From Cranoglanis bouderius (Eukaryota > Chordata > Actinopteri > Siluriformes > Cranoglanididae), in assembly GCA_023630585.1 (NCBI GenBank), contig CM042546.1:20969810-21033809 (forward strand): a DNA stretch of 64,000 bases, given 5' to 3'. Positions 35,295 to 46,843 of the stretch are shown here, piece after piece. The position numbers were made by a program, and so were the translations under genes. The notes under the pieces are model-generated. The model was not told the origin of the DNA. It did no database searches and worked only from the letters and a program-made list of their open reading frames with translations. Within the stretch, counting starts at the first letter, position 1. Every line of letters begins with the position of its first letter.

Positions 35295-35442
35295 TCTGCG
35301 TGCTAGGAATATTAAAATAGCACTCAGTAGTTCAGTATCATTAAGTTATATTGCTGGTTTCCTGTTCCATAAACATTAGGGCCCCTCCCCACCCACTCTC
35401 ACTCACACACTCACACACACACATACACACACACACACACAC
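35248..35442. repeat. Two CA microsatellites
   Basis: (AC)n at 35248-35290 and an interrupted CA-rich run at 35401-35442. Confidence 0.95.
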
Positions 35443-36087
35443 ACCACTATGTGTCCATTATGTTTGTGTTTAACCAGCCAAAACGTTAATGAACGTAATC
35501 CTTTAAAGTCAGTAAATTCCAGGTGAGCAGCATGTTCCTCCTCCACTTAATGAGGCTTTAACGAATGAGGATGGATGTCTCGGCCAATCCCGGCCCACGG
35601 ATCGTGTAATGAAGCGACTGGGAAAGGAACGTGATTGGTCAAGGCAGTGGAGTGGTAAGGACGAGCCTGGTGGAGCCGGTGACCATCGCTAAAGACGCAG
35701 TGAGAGAAAGACTGATAAGAATAAAACATGACACAGACTTATCATCATCAGAGAGAGAGAGAGAGAGATGGAGAATGAGAGAGAGTAACATACTGTGTGT
35801 GAGAGAGAGACAGAGCAAGAGAGAGAGACAGAATGAGAATATGAGAGAGAGAAAGATAAGAAGAGAGATAGAAGTAGAGAGAGGAAGTATATGAGAGAGA
35901 GAAAGAGAGATTTTTTTGAGATTTCAATACCTCTTTATTTATTCAAATCATTATGTACAACACAAAATCTCTGTGTTTCCAAAACACAGAGATAGATTTT
36001 AAAAAAGAGAAATAAAGATTTAACTCAGCACAGTCCCCAAAAAAAGAACATTCTCTACAACCGAACATAAAACGTTTTTAAAACACC
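35443..36087. other. No gene; GA-rich block then AT-rich DNA
   Basis: GA-rich, imperfect simple repeat at 35749-35910. The remainder has no recognised element. Confidence 0.6.
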
Positions 36088-36873
36088 TGTTAGGTTTCCT
36101 CCCCCCCTCTCGCTACGCTGCAAAGAGTGTGGCATACTTCCGCATTCCACTGCGCGCAGTCCAGCGCCATTCAAAAACTCTCCGTTGGACTTTTCCCTTC
36201 ATTCATGGACTCACGTTTTGTTTACCTCTGCCATGTGCGTTTATGTTTTTGTTCACGTCATGTCTCCGCCTCCTGTGTTTCCCCATGTGCTCATGTTTTG
36301 GTTTGTGTCATGTCTCTGCCCCGTTTTCTCATTGGTTCTTGTTTACTGTGTAGTATGAGTTTCAGGTGTCATTGATTACGCATGTGATTTCTGTGTGTTT
36401 AAATGCCCCGCTCCGTGTCCGCTTCAGCGCGGAATATTAGATGAGTTTAACCTTAGTTATGATTGAACTTAGATATTTGCCGTAGCCATTTGTTCGTGGT
36501 TTCCAAACCACCTTTCTAGCCTCACGTATTTATCCTGTAGCTCGTAATTCGTGGTTCCCAGACCACCTTTCCAGCCTCGCGTATTTATCCCTTAGCTCGT
36601 TCTTTGTGGTTCCCAGACCACCTCGATGCCTCACGTGTGCTTCCCTGTGTTTTTTGGATAACTGCCTTTTTGTGGATTACTGTTTCCTTTTTGGATTACT
36701 GCCTCTTCGGTTAAGTACATTATCACTTTGGATTACTGTTACCTTTTTTTTTGTCATGATTCATGTTTGATGGTGTTTTGGTGTGTTCGTTTATTTTTGA
36801 ACTTTGTTCCTAATAAACTGACCACTTTCCCCTGCAAGTGCATCCTGCTTCCTTCTACCCCAGAGATGTAACA
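36088..36873 (+). mobile_element. Solo LTR 2 (786 bp) with 5-bp target duplication
   Basis: Begins TGTTAGG and ends TAACA; ACACC flanks both sides (36083-36087 and 36874-36878). It shares ACTTCCGCATTCCACTGCGC, CACGTCATGTCTCCGCCTCC and CATGTGCTCATGTTTTGGTT with solo LTR 1 and has TTTAAATGCCCCGCTCCGTG as a promoter-like zone and AATAAACTGACC as a polyadenylation-like word. It is longer because of about three repeats of a unit with TCGTGGTTCCCAGACCACC between 36490 and 36630. No internal retroelement genes. Confidence 0.87.
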
Positions 36874-37140
36874 ACACCATATACTTGTGAACTCCTCTAC
36901 ATTATTTGTAGTACTATAAAAGTCAAAATCAACTTTTAGTCTGGCTTTCATCATTCTAACAAAAATGGTGTTTACATCAAAATCAAAAAAAGGAGTTTTC
37001 TATTTTATTTCTTCTGCTGAGGTAAATAGCCATTTTTGCTTGACCTAATACAAAATTAAATAGCTGACATTTCACTCTACATTTCTGACTGTATCTAAAA
37101 CCAAGAATAAATGCATGCTTAGAAAATTTTTCTCCAAACA
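36874..37140. other. No gene; spacer
   Basis: Unremarkable AT-rich text. Confidence 0.5.
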
Positions 37141-37149
37141 TCATAAACA

Positions 37150-37266
37150 TTTGTTGTAACAGCTGAAAAAAAGAGAAAGAGAGAGGGATATAATGTGTGA
37201 GAGAGAGAAAGAGAGAGAGGGATATAGTGTGTGAGAGAGAAAGAAAGAGAGAGAGAGGAAGTGTTA

Positions 37267-37308
<42 letters not shown>

Positions 37309-37559
37309 TATAGTGTGTGAGAGGGAAAGAGAGAGAGAGGAAGTGTTAGAGAGAGAGAGTGAGAATGAGAGAGAGAGAGAAAGATAAGATGAGAGATGGA
37401 AGGAGAGAGAGAGGGATATAGCGTGTGAGAGAGAGAAAGAGAGAGAGGGATATAGTGTGTGTGTGTGAGAGAGAGAGGGGGATATAGTGTGAGAGAGAAA
37501 GTAAGAGAGAGAGAGAGACAGAGAGAGATAGTAAGAGACAAACATAATGTGCGAGAAAC

Positions 37560-37611
<52 letters not shown>

Positions 37612-37800
37612 AGAAACAAACATAATGTGAGAGAAACAGACAGAGAGAGAGAGAGAGGGAGAGAGAGAGAGTAAGAAACAAACATAATGTGAGAGAGAGA
37701 GAGAGAGAGAGTAAGAATCAAACATAATGTGCGAGAAACAGACAGAGAGTGAGAGAGAGACAGAGAGAGTGTGTGTGAGAGATAGAGAGAGACACACACA
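37150..37800. repeat. GA-rich complex satellite, 650 bp
   Basis: Two kinds of imperfect unit: GGGATATAGTGTGTGAGAGA-type (five or more copies, 37185-37500) and AAGAAACAAACATAATGTGA followed by GAGAAACAGACAGAGAG (about four copies, 37530-37755), joined by pure GA runs. The plus strand is almost entirely purine. Frames of 233, 177 and 111 codons here (Ser-Leu repeats) are artefacts. Confidence 0.95.
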
Positions 37801-37844
37801 GCAGGTGAGAGACAGTCCACAATGCTGATTAAACGTAACTAGAG

Positions 37845-38045
37845 ACTAGAAACGTTGTTCTTTAATAAATAAACAGTTGTAGTCATTGGCAAATTGTTGT
37901 GGTATAAGAGGAATAAAACAATCTGTGTCATACTTTTATAGGAAAATAATCAACTCCAGAGTGGCATCAGTATCTCCGCTTCATCACACCACCCTGTGGT
38001 TGATTATTTTCCTGCCACAGCACCACGCGGAATGATTTCCTTCCA
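37845..38045. mobile_element. Dispersed repeat family C, copy 6 (end fragment)
   Basis: TGTGGTATAAGAGGAATAAA, TATAGGAAAATAATCAACTC and TGGTTGATTATTTTCCTGCC are the family's terminal hairpin. Confidence 0.75.
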
Positions 38046-38069
38046 CAGACACATACTATGATGTGTATA

Positions 38070-38155
38070 TCAGTGCAGTGGTTAAGATTCTGAGCTTTAC
38101 GCTTAAATCCTATCACACCTCTGATGTAAGGCACTTTGCATAAGAGCATCTGCTG
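38070..38155 (+). mobile_element. Old V-SINE-like tail
   Basis: GCATAAGAGCATCTGCTGAA then TAAATGA is a decayed version of the conserved tail seen at 21061. Highly eroded. Confidence 0.5.
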
Positions 38156-38184
38156 AATAAATGATCTTGTGTCTCTTCAGATCC

Positions 38185-38186
<2 letters not shown>

Positions 38187-38242
<56 letters not shown>

Positions 38243-38374
38243 CCTGATGCTTGCATTTGGATCAGCACTGGGACCTGAATCATTACCATAAGAAAGTCGC
38301 AGTAATACAGGCAATTGATCCAAATGTGACATTTCAATTACAGTGAGTCAGCAGGCTACAGCGCATTACGGCCC

Positions 38375-38411
<37 letters not shown>

Positions 38412-38488
38412 CAGTCTTTCCTCGATGGCAAGAAGGAAACACTCAAGGAGCCAACTTATCTTAACACACAAGGAGCCTCTGAGTCTGC

Positions 38489-38532
<44 letters not shown>

Positions 38533-38651
38533 ACTGGCTTTCTTGACTCAAAGCTTTTATGTGTGTGTGTATATATATATATATATTCACCATGTTTGCA
38601 TGGTTTGCTCAGTGTCGTGAGTAAAAGTGCAGCAACTCTGTGCCGAGAGGA

Positions 38652-38739
<88 letters not shown>
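38187..38739. repeat. Cluster of CA, TA and GT-GA microsatellites
   Basis: CA at 38187-38240, 38377-38408 and 38491-38529; GT/AT at 38561-38586; compound (GT)n(GA)n at 38655-38739. Spacers are unique. Confidence 0.95.
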
Positions 38740-38741
<2 letters not shown>

Positions 38742-38892
38742 ACAAGACCTTAACCCAATTGAGCAGCATTTCACCTACTGAAGAGCATACTGAAGGGAGA
38801 AACCCCCCCGAAACAAACAACAACCCAAAAGAAGCTGCAGTAAAAGATTTAATGAATTAATGGAATTAATTTAATGAATCATGAGCTATGTT

Positions 38893-39232
38893 GGGGCATG
38901 GTGGCTTAGTAGTTAGCACGTTTTCCTCACACCTCCAGGGTCGAGGGTTTGATTCCTGCCATGGCTATGTGTGTGTGGAGTTTGCACAGGGGTGCTTCAG
39001 GGGTTTCCTCCGGGTACTCCGGTTTTACTCCCCCAGTCCAAAGACATGCACTGTAGGCTGATTGGCATGTTCAAAAAGTGTCCGTAGTGGGTGAATGTGT
39101 GTGATTGTGCCCTGCAATGGACTGGCACCCCGTCCAGGGTGTCCCCCGCCTGTGCCCCATGCTCTCTGGGATAGGCTCCAGGTTCCCCACAACCCATAAG
39201 GATAAGTGGTATAGAAAATGAATGGATGGATG
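38893..39232 (+). mobile_element. tRNA-derived SINE (SINE-A), most complete copy
   Basis: Head GGGGCATGGTGGCTTAGTAG then TTAGCACG carries an A box (TGGCTTAGTAGTT). About 45 bp later GGTTTGATTCC is the B box, the internal RNA polymerase III promoter layout. The body has GTTTCCTCCGGGTACTCCGG and CAGTCCAAAGACATGC, then GCCCTGCAATGGACTGGC, and the tail is ATGGATGGATG. TATGTT-like words flank both ends and may be a target duplication. Confidence 0.88.
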
Positions 39233-39372
39233 AAATATGTTTTTTTTTTTTGCCTGATCGGTTAATTAGAGTGAAAACACTAGTACATTAGGCTTACATC
39301 CCATAATATCACATGGTATTGGATGTTGGTATCCGAATACTTTCTTTACAATAGATATAAAAGAATAACCTA

Positions 39373-40030
39373 CTTGCATAAGTGTGCGCACTCATAAACT
39401 AATACTTTGTTGAAGCACCTTTTGATTTTATTACACCACTCAGTCTTTTTGGGTAAGAGTCTGTCAGCGTGGCACATCTTGACTTGTCAATTTTTTCCTG
39501 CAAAAAACATTCTAGATCCGCTTCAGGTCAACTCACAGATTTTTAGCTGGATTCAGATCTGGGCTCTGGCTAGCATCTTTAGCTTACTAGCAGACAGGTG
39601 CAGGTTTTGCACTAACTGGTACTTAGAGCTATTCATGATTTCCTCCACCTTAATAAAAGCCCCAGTTCTGGCTGAAGAAAAGCAGCCCTAAAGCACGATG
39701 CTGCCACCACCATGCTTCACAATGGGTATGGTGTCCTTTTGGTGTTTTTTTTTTTTTTTTTTTTTGCACCAAACATCTCAATTGGAATTATTATACCTTT
39801 TGGAATTGGTCTCATCAGACCAGAACATATTTTGCCACATGGTTTGGGGGTGATTTAGTTGAGCTTGGATGTTTTTTTGTGAGAAAGGGCTTCCGTCTAG
39901 TCCCCCACACAGCCCAGACATGTGAAGAATACGAGAGATTGTTGTCACATGCAGAGAGTAATCAGTACTTGTCAGCTCCTTTAATGTTGCCGTAGGTCCC
40001 TTGGCAGCCTCCCTGGTAAGTTTTTAAAAC
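39373..40030 (-). pseudogene. Tc1-like transposon 3' fragment with broken transposase, minus strand
   Basis: The left boundary (ACTTGCATAAGTGTGCGCAC to ACTTTGTTGAAGCACC) is the family's inverted repeat; its partner lies at 42360-42408. Minus-strand translation in several frames gives NMFWSDETNS (first catalytic Asp, near 39812), KHGGGSIVL (near 39700) and WCNKIKRCFNKVL at the end. Multiple stops, frameshifts and a 23-base T-run at 39747 disrupt it. It begins at AAACTTACCAGGGAGGCT (read inward), so the HTH region is missing. Confidence 0.85.
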
Positions 40031-40368
40031 AAAGTCAATTTCACTTTGCCCACTCTTTATTTATTATAAATACAGAGGTTCTGTAATGATATTTATATTA
40101 ATGCACGCGCATAGCAGTAACATTTATATCAGTTTAGAGGAAGATGCATCGGATGCGATCAGGCATTAGATTAAACGGGATCCTCATTTACACACGACGG
40201 ATCGTCGTAATTGAACAATTTATTTACGTTAAAAGCGAGACAATTCCTTACATCGCACTCATCGGGTTTATGAACGTTAAAAATTAAAGCTGCACAATAA
40301 AAGAGACTGTAAAAGAGTAGCTTGGTGAATGATGTGAGGGGAAAAAAAGAAAGTCATCTTTTGTTTCA

Positions 40369-40433
<65 letters not shown>

Positions 40434-40588
40434 CAGTCAATTAGCGCAAGTGAGGGTCGAGGGGTTGCGGTATCACACAGCTTGAGATCGCTTTTCTTCG
40501 CCCTCAGTGATATTTGAGACAAATCCAGTACTAAGTGCTTCAGCACAGTGAGGGGTCTGCAGATCTGAGCTCAGCTTCCCAAAAGAAG

Positions 40589-40647
<59 letters not shown>

Positions 40648-40970
40648 TGAGATAGAAGACATCAGGTGAACAATATGGGATCGCACATGAAGACATGAAT
40701 CGTGAAATATTAGCATGTGAAAAAATAAAACCACATGCACTACATGTGAAAAAACTAACGTAGAAAACACACACACACACAAAAACACAAGTACGTCATG
40801 TGAAAAACGTGAAGCGCCTAAAAACAACGTGTCAATTTCACACGTGAATCCTAGGATCAGTCACGTCTGAAGTTCAAATGGCTTTCTGTTATGACACATT
40901 GTGGCTTTGAAGAAATTTTATACTTGATGATGAAACTGTGGCATTAGGCGAACAAACACACACACACACA

Positions 40971-41016
<46 letters not shown>

Positions 41017-41107
41017 GTTAGGCATGCATGGATGCTCAGATCTACCCAGATATCCGTTCTTGAGAGTGGTTTCTTGAGAGTATGTCAGATTTTTTTTAAA
41101 AGATGAA

Positions 41108-41181
<74 letters not shown>

Positions 41182-41275
41182 TTACTAAGTATAGAACTGG
41201 GAATTGTGGCCCAGACGAGGACGAGAAGATCGGAACGCTCTGTCGAGCAAACAGACTGAAAAGATTAACCTTGTT

Positions 41276-41323
<48 letters not shown>

Positions 41324-41580
41324 CATTTCTCTCTCTGTGTCTCTCACCCACTCAAGAGCACATGCAATTCTTTTTTCCGAAAGTCATTTCATCATCTTTC
41401 TTAGCGCCTGCATGGCTTCACCTTCCTTTCTGGAAAAAAAAAATCTGTCGATTCGATTTAGTCACCAATTTATCCTTCATCATCTTCACTTGAGGAACGG
41501 CGAGCGAGGAACTGTAACGTTTTACATTATTTATCACAAAAAATGATTTCAAACGTTATCAAAGTGAAATCTGTGTGAAT
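40031..41580. other. Spacer between head-to-head Tc1 fragments, rich in microsatellites
   Basis: CA arrays at 40370-40431, 40956-41014 and 41109-41178, GT at 40591-40644, CT at 41280-41313. The rest is unique, with no gene. Confidence 0.7.
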
Positions 41581-41599
41581 ATGTAAACGTAAGAAAATC

Positions 41600-42408
41600 C
41601 TGTTTCGGCAGGATTTTCATGACCTCTTCTTGTGTCATCCGACTTCTAAAGCCATGGTCTACAAAGAGCTTATAAAGCATGTACGGGATCTCACGAAAGG
41701 AATCGATCAGAGGGAGAGGGGTGCTAAAAAATTTCCAAAACATTAGATGTACCATGGGACACCGTGAAGGCCATCATCAACAAGTGGAGAAAAAGGAGCA
41801 CCGCAGTGACATCACCAAGAACGGGACATCCCTCTAAGATTTATAAAAGGACAAGACAAAAACTTACCAGGGAGGCTACCAAGAGACCTACATTAAAAGG
41901 AGCTGCAGGAATATCTGACGAGTACTGACCACTCCCTGCGGGTGACAACAGTCTCCCGCTTTCTTCACATGTTTCTTCACAGTGAAGCATGGTGGTGGCA
42001 GCATCATGCTTTGACGCTGCTTTTCAGCAGCTCAGCTGGAACCGGGGCTTTAATCCTAATAATGACTAGCTCCAAATACCACAATGACCCAAATCATACA
42101 TCCCAAATCAACAAACGAATGGCTTCAGCATTCGAAGCAAATGAAGGCAACCTTTTGGAACCCAGACCTGAATCCAGCTGAAATTTCTGCGGGGTGACTC
42201 GAGGATAGCTGTGCACAGGAGACACACTCGCAATCTGACAGATCTAGAACATTTTTGCAAGGAAGTCTGGGATAGTATTGTCAAGGCAAGATGTGCCAAA
42301 CAGAAAGACTGTTACACACAAAAAGACTGAGTGCTCTGAAAAAAAAAACAAAAAAAAACTGTGCTTCAACAAAGTATTAGATTAGGGGTGTGTACACTTT
42401 CGAGCAGA
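41600..42408 (+). pseudogene. Tc1-like transposon with broken transposase, plus strand
   Basis: Translation gives VKAIINKWRKRSTAVTSPRT and GHPSKI (HTH, 41763-41845), then REATKRPTLKGA and later HFCKEVWDSIVKARC near the C-terminus. The segment that should hold the first catalytic Asp is deleted between about 41960 and 41980, and the LNPIE block reads LNPAEIS with stops nearby. It ends with GTGCTTCAACAAAGTATTAG and GGGGTGTGTACACTTTCGAG, the inverted partner of 39373-39412. Confidence 0.85.
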
Positions 42409-42735
42409 TTAAAAACCCCTCACGCACGATTTGGGACACAGCCGGGAAACAGGAAATAGGAAAGGACGTGGTACTGCACTTGGAGTTTTACACTTCTCCT
42501 TTCTCTAAGGTAGCTAGTTTTTTTTTTTTTTTTTGTCCATGTGTCTCACTTTTTACTAAAGCACCCTTCTCCTGGTAACACTCAAAAGAGAATGAAACGC
42601 AGCTGAACTGCAAGCGCTCAGATTTCTAGAGAATCATGGCTGCGAAGGTGCAGTAGGGGAGAGAATCTATCAGTGAGGCACATTTTATGGCACTTCAGTT
42701 TGTCTGAGCTTTCAGTGGGTCATCTGATAGCTGGC

Positions 42736-42782
<47 letters not shown>

Positions 42783-42861
42783 ATTCTAACTTGTTAGAAT
42801 TCTCAGCAGAATAGTGCTAGTGTCTGCACTGATTTAAAACCAGATTTTTTATGAGGCATTG

Positions 42862-42906
<45 letters not shown>

Positions 42907-43078
42907 AGTAGGAAGCCTCTGATGATGGGGTACCTCTGCTGATGGATGGTTCGGAGAACCGCAGCGGACCGATAGCTCTTGCGGAAGACAGGTGGACTCG
43001 ATGAATGATGTGTTTCATGCACATGCCATCCAAACACACACCTCACGCAAACAAACACATGCTGCACATCATTCCAGT

Positions 43079-43114
<36 letters not shown>

Positions 43115-43300
43115 ACGCTGTGCATCACTCCAGCGAGGAGAAATGATGTTATCAAACTCCGAACAGGAAGCGTGTGCTACGCTGACGGCTGATGGAGCAC
43201 CTGACAGGTGGATGAAAAACGAGTGAAACAAACGCAGACGTATCGTCTGCTTCAACATCCTTCAACTCCGTCCATCTGTCTATCACTCTTACAACATCGT
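42409..43300. other. No gene; three CA arrays in unique DNA
   Basis: CA at 42738-42780, 42865-42904 and 43081-43110. No coding motif. Confidence 0.7.
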
Positions 43301-43735
43301 CTGAGTAGCTTTCTCCGATATTCTGCAATATACGTTGATTTATTTTCCTATAACATGTTTATTATTAATTAAAGCACGGTAAAGTTAACGTGGATTACCG
43401 AAAAACTGTCACAAAGCGCTGACACTGGAGACTCCTTCCCTAAACATGTACGTTGTTACTATAGAAACGAAAACGTATTAGAACAAGCGTATTAATAGAA
43501 ACCTGTGATTTGCAGCTGCGCTACCGTCAGAGAGGCTGTTCTGGAAAATTCATCAGCAACCTTCGGGCCAATCAGAATGCAGAATTCAACAGCACTGTGC
43601 AAAATTATAAACGTAACTATAAATGGATAAAACGTACAATGTGTTGTTTGTTTAACAACTCGTCCAGTATTATGCTGTTATAGGAGAATGATGAACTTTA
43701 GGGTTAACTCCACTTTATCACTGACTAATCAGTAT
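43300..43735 (-). mobile_element. Dispersed repeat family C, copy 7 (inverted)
   Basis: TTGATTTATTTTCCTATAAC, CTGACACTGGAGACTCCTTC, GTTACTATAGAAACGAAAAC, GTGATTTGCAGCTGCGCTAC and GGGCCAATCAGAATGCAGAA appear in inverted family order. A further terminal word (ATGCTGTTATAGGAGAATGA) follows at 43672. Confidence 0.85.
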
Positions 43736-44139
43736 CCAGAATTGTTTCATGTTAAATAAATTATTATTTTATGTGGCATTACAGTTATATTGGCATTTAT
43801 GTTATACTGATGAGCTGAATATCATGACACATTTTGAAAATATCACATGACCCACCCTTTACGTTTTTATACGTTCTCCTTGCGTTCTCTCTCTCTCTCT
43901 CTCTCTCTCTCGTTCATGAGATTAAATCAGCATCGTCGGTTCGTCCGCTGAGGTCGTGCGTCATCCACATCCCACATCACCATATGGCCACCAAATCACT
44001 CACGATGCATCCGTTTAATCTTTTTTTTTTTTTTTTTTACACTTTCTCTTTAGCACACATTCTCATTAGCATAAATGTACAGCATTTATTATTATTTTTT
44101 GTCATTATGTTTAATTACATTTTAATTTAACATATTTTG

Positions 44140-44558
44140 CTGCATGTATTAGTTTTGTCTGATAATATTATCTGCATTTATTATTTCCACTTAAGTATTT
44201 CCCCCTTTTATTTATTACCCTTTGTCTGAGTATTGTCTCTGGATTATCTGTATATTTTATCTGTACTTGTTATTTCTCTTTATTTATCACCTGGTGCCTG
44301 AGTATTAATAATTTTTGCCTCACTTATTTTTCTGTATTTTTTATCTTTACTTGCATATACAGTATTATCTGTACTTATTATTTCGCTGTATTTACTACTT
44401 TTTGTGCCTGAGTATTTTGTCTGTATGTATAGTGTATTGAGTATTTGAGTATTTCCTCTGTATTTATTACTTTTGCATGAGTATTTTCTGCATGGCATTT
44501 TTCCTGAGTATTTAGTCTTTATGCATTGTTTGAGTATTGTCACCCGAGTATTGTGTTT
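44140..44558. repeat. Degenerate TGAGTATTTT minisatellite, left part
   Basis: Imperfect units of about 30 bp with GCCTGAGTATT and TCTGTATTTATTA words. They match the units at 45835-46215 and the tidy array at 46844, so all three were once one locus. Confidence 0.85.
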
Positions 44559-44564
44559 ATGTTA

Positions 44565-44610
44565 CAGTCCCTTCAGGATTTCGTGACTTTGCGATTGGAT
44601 AAATGAACAC

Positions 44611-44663
<53 letters not shown>

Positions 44664-45828
44664 TGTAAATTTGTAAGGAGTGATTTGTAAACACCAAACA
44701 CTCACCAAACACACACCACTCACACACCAAACACTCACCACTCAAACACCAAACACACACAATTCAAACAACACTCACCAAACACACACCACTCACACAC
44801 CAAACACACACCAAACAGTCACCACTCAAACACACACAACTCAAACAACACTCACCAAACACACACCACTCAAACACCAAACACTCACCAAACACACACC
44901 ACTCACACACCAAACACTCACCACTCAAACACCAAACACACACAACTCAAACAAACACTCACCAAACACACACCACTCACACACCAAACACACACCAAAC
45001 ACTCACCACTCAAACACCAAACACACACAACTCAAACAACACTCACCAAACACACACCACTCACACACCAAACACACACCAAACACTCACCACTCAAACA
45101 CCAAACACTCACCAAACACACACCACTCAAACCCCAAACACACACCACTCAAACACCAAACACTCAAACACTCACCAAACACACACCACTCAAAAAACAA
45201 ACACTCACCAAACACATACCACTCACATGCCAAACACACACCACTCACATGCCAAACACTCACCAAACACACACCACTCAAAAACCAGACACTCACCAAA
45301 CACACACCACTCATATGCCAAACACACACCACTCACATGCCAAACACTCACCAAACACACACCACTCACATACCAAACACTCACCAAACACACACCACTC
45401 AAACACCAAACACACACAACTCAAACACCAAACACTCACCAAACACACACCACTCAAACACCAGCAATATTCGGAGCTTGCAATTTTTAAAAATTACTCC
45501 CGCAGATTTTCCACAGATTTGGGCCAAGACGCATCATGTGACATCATCACAACGTGCATTCAGTCAAAGCACTCTTCGATTCACGTGCGTCAGACATGAG
45601 TACAGCTAAAAGGTATCATTTACCAACAAACATCACTGCAAAAGACCATGCAAAACAATTTTGTGCAATTGCGGTTTCGCCAATTCAAGTAGTTTTACGC
45701 AAAAAAGGGATAAAAAAGTTGCATCAAAAATTCATCATAAAATTTTTAAAAAGCCACAGCAAAAACATTCAAGCATTTTTGGCTGCAACATTCACAAAAA
45801 ACTCGAAGGCGAAATACTGTACGGACTG
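44565..45828. mobile_element. TIR element (1,264 bp) inserted in the minisatellite, 6-bp target duplication
   Basis: Left end CAGTCCCTTCAGGATTTCGT and right end (read inward) CAGTCCGTACAGTATTTCGC are imperfect inverted repeats. ATGTTA flanks both sides exactly (44559-44564 and 45829-45834). The interior is an (ATT)n array (44608-44661), an 11/33-bp minisatellite (44691-45463) and about 360 bp of other text rich in GCAAAA/CGCAAAA words. No transposase. A 6-bp duplication does not fit hAT (8), Tc1 (2) or piggyBac (4), so the superfamily is open. Confidence 0.8.
44691..45463. repeat. 11-bp/33-bp minisatellite inside the TIR element, about 70 short units
   Basis: Built from 11-mers such as CACTCACCAAA, CACACACCACT and CAAACACCAAA, commonly in that order as a 33-bp higher-order unit. 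Because 33 is divisible by three and the strand lacks stops, frames up to 309 codons (Thr-His-Asn-rich) cross it; they are artefacts. Confidence 0.95.
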
Positions 45829-45834
45829 ATGTTA

Positions 45835-46215
45835 GTTTTGCCTGAGTATTTTGTCTGAATGGTTTATTTTTGAATATGTATTTTGTCTGTACTGAGTATT
45901 TAGTTTGTATTTTTTGTTATTTCTCTGTATTTATAACTTTTTTGCTTGAGTATTTTATGATTTTTGCCCAAGTATTTTGACTGTATTTATTGTTTTGTCA
46001 CTTGAGTATTTTTTCTGTATTTATTATTTTTTTGCCTGAGTATATTCTGTGTCATTTTGCCTGAGTATTTTGTCTGTTTGTTATTTTTCCCTCCATATTG
46101 TGTCTATATTAGGCTTGCCTGAGTGTATGCAGTATTTCTTTCTGTATTTATTAAATTTTTGCCTGTCTATTTTCTATTTCTTTTTGCCTGATTATTTTGT
46201 CTGCGTACTGTATAT
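45835..46215. repeat. Degenerate TGAGTATTTT minisatellite, middle part
   Basis: Continues the units found left of the TIR insertion (GCCTGAGTATTTTGTCTG and relatives). Confidence 0.85.
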
Positions 46216-46843
46216 CATGTTGTTTTGTTGTATTCTTATTTCTTTTGGGTAAGAAAAAGATCCTGTCAGTCTGTTGTGATTCAGACATAGCACTGTGGAG
46301 CTCTCGGGAATATTCTAACCTTTCTGCTAACATCACATCATGCATGTTTAACAGACTTGCCCTACACTAGACACAAGCTTCCACAAAAACATGTTTTCAG
46401 CCATGTATTAAAAAAAAAATAATAATTTTATCTTCAGCATTAACACAGTCTAATGATGGAAACTTTGTAAAAACCTTGCATGAAAAGTTATAAATGGTTA
46501 AGATTAGGGTGTGGAGTTAGCATTCGTAGATTTCCTTGTGAATTTGGAAACGAGTTTGGAAATGATTTTCTCACAAGCTTGTGTGTTAGGCAGTGGCTTC
46601 AGACTGAAACTGAATGAAATCCAGGTCAGAGTGAAGAGCTGTTACTTGGGTTCTCTTCCAAAATGCCAGTCTGTTTACTGAAAACCACACATTTTCCTCT
46701 CTGATGGTGATTTTTTCTCTCGTGGTTCGTTTCTAAAGGCAACTTGTTGTTGATTCTCTAATAACTTGCTGTCATTGGAATGATCCCATAATAAGTCCAA
46801 TAAACATTTACATGCATACATATTATAGTACAGTTCCTACCAA
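46216..46843. other. Non-repetitive interruption of the minisatellite
   Basis: About 630 bp of text with no unit structure, between degenerate and tidy arrays. No inverted ends or target duplication could be fixed. It may be the original flank or an older insertion. Confidence 0.5.

Noticed and set aside
37119..37820. 233-, 177- and 111-codon frames on the minus strand rich in Ser-Leu
   Set aside because: They run along a GA-rich satellite whose complement has no stop codons; no domain or unique sequence.
39373..42408. One intact 3-kb Tc1 transposon
   Set aside because: The two transposase pieces are in opposite orientation and overlap in the regions they cover, so they come from two copies.
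44680..45609. 309-codon Thr-His-Asn-rich frame
   Set aside because: Produced by an 11/33-bp minisatellite with a period divisible by three.
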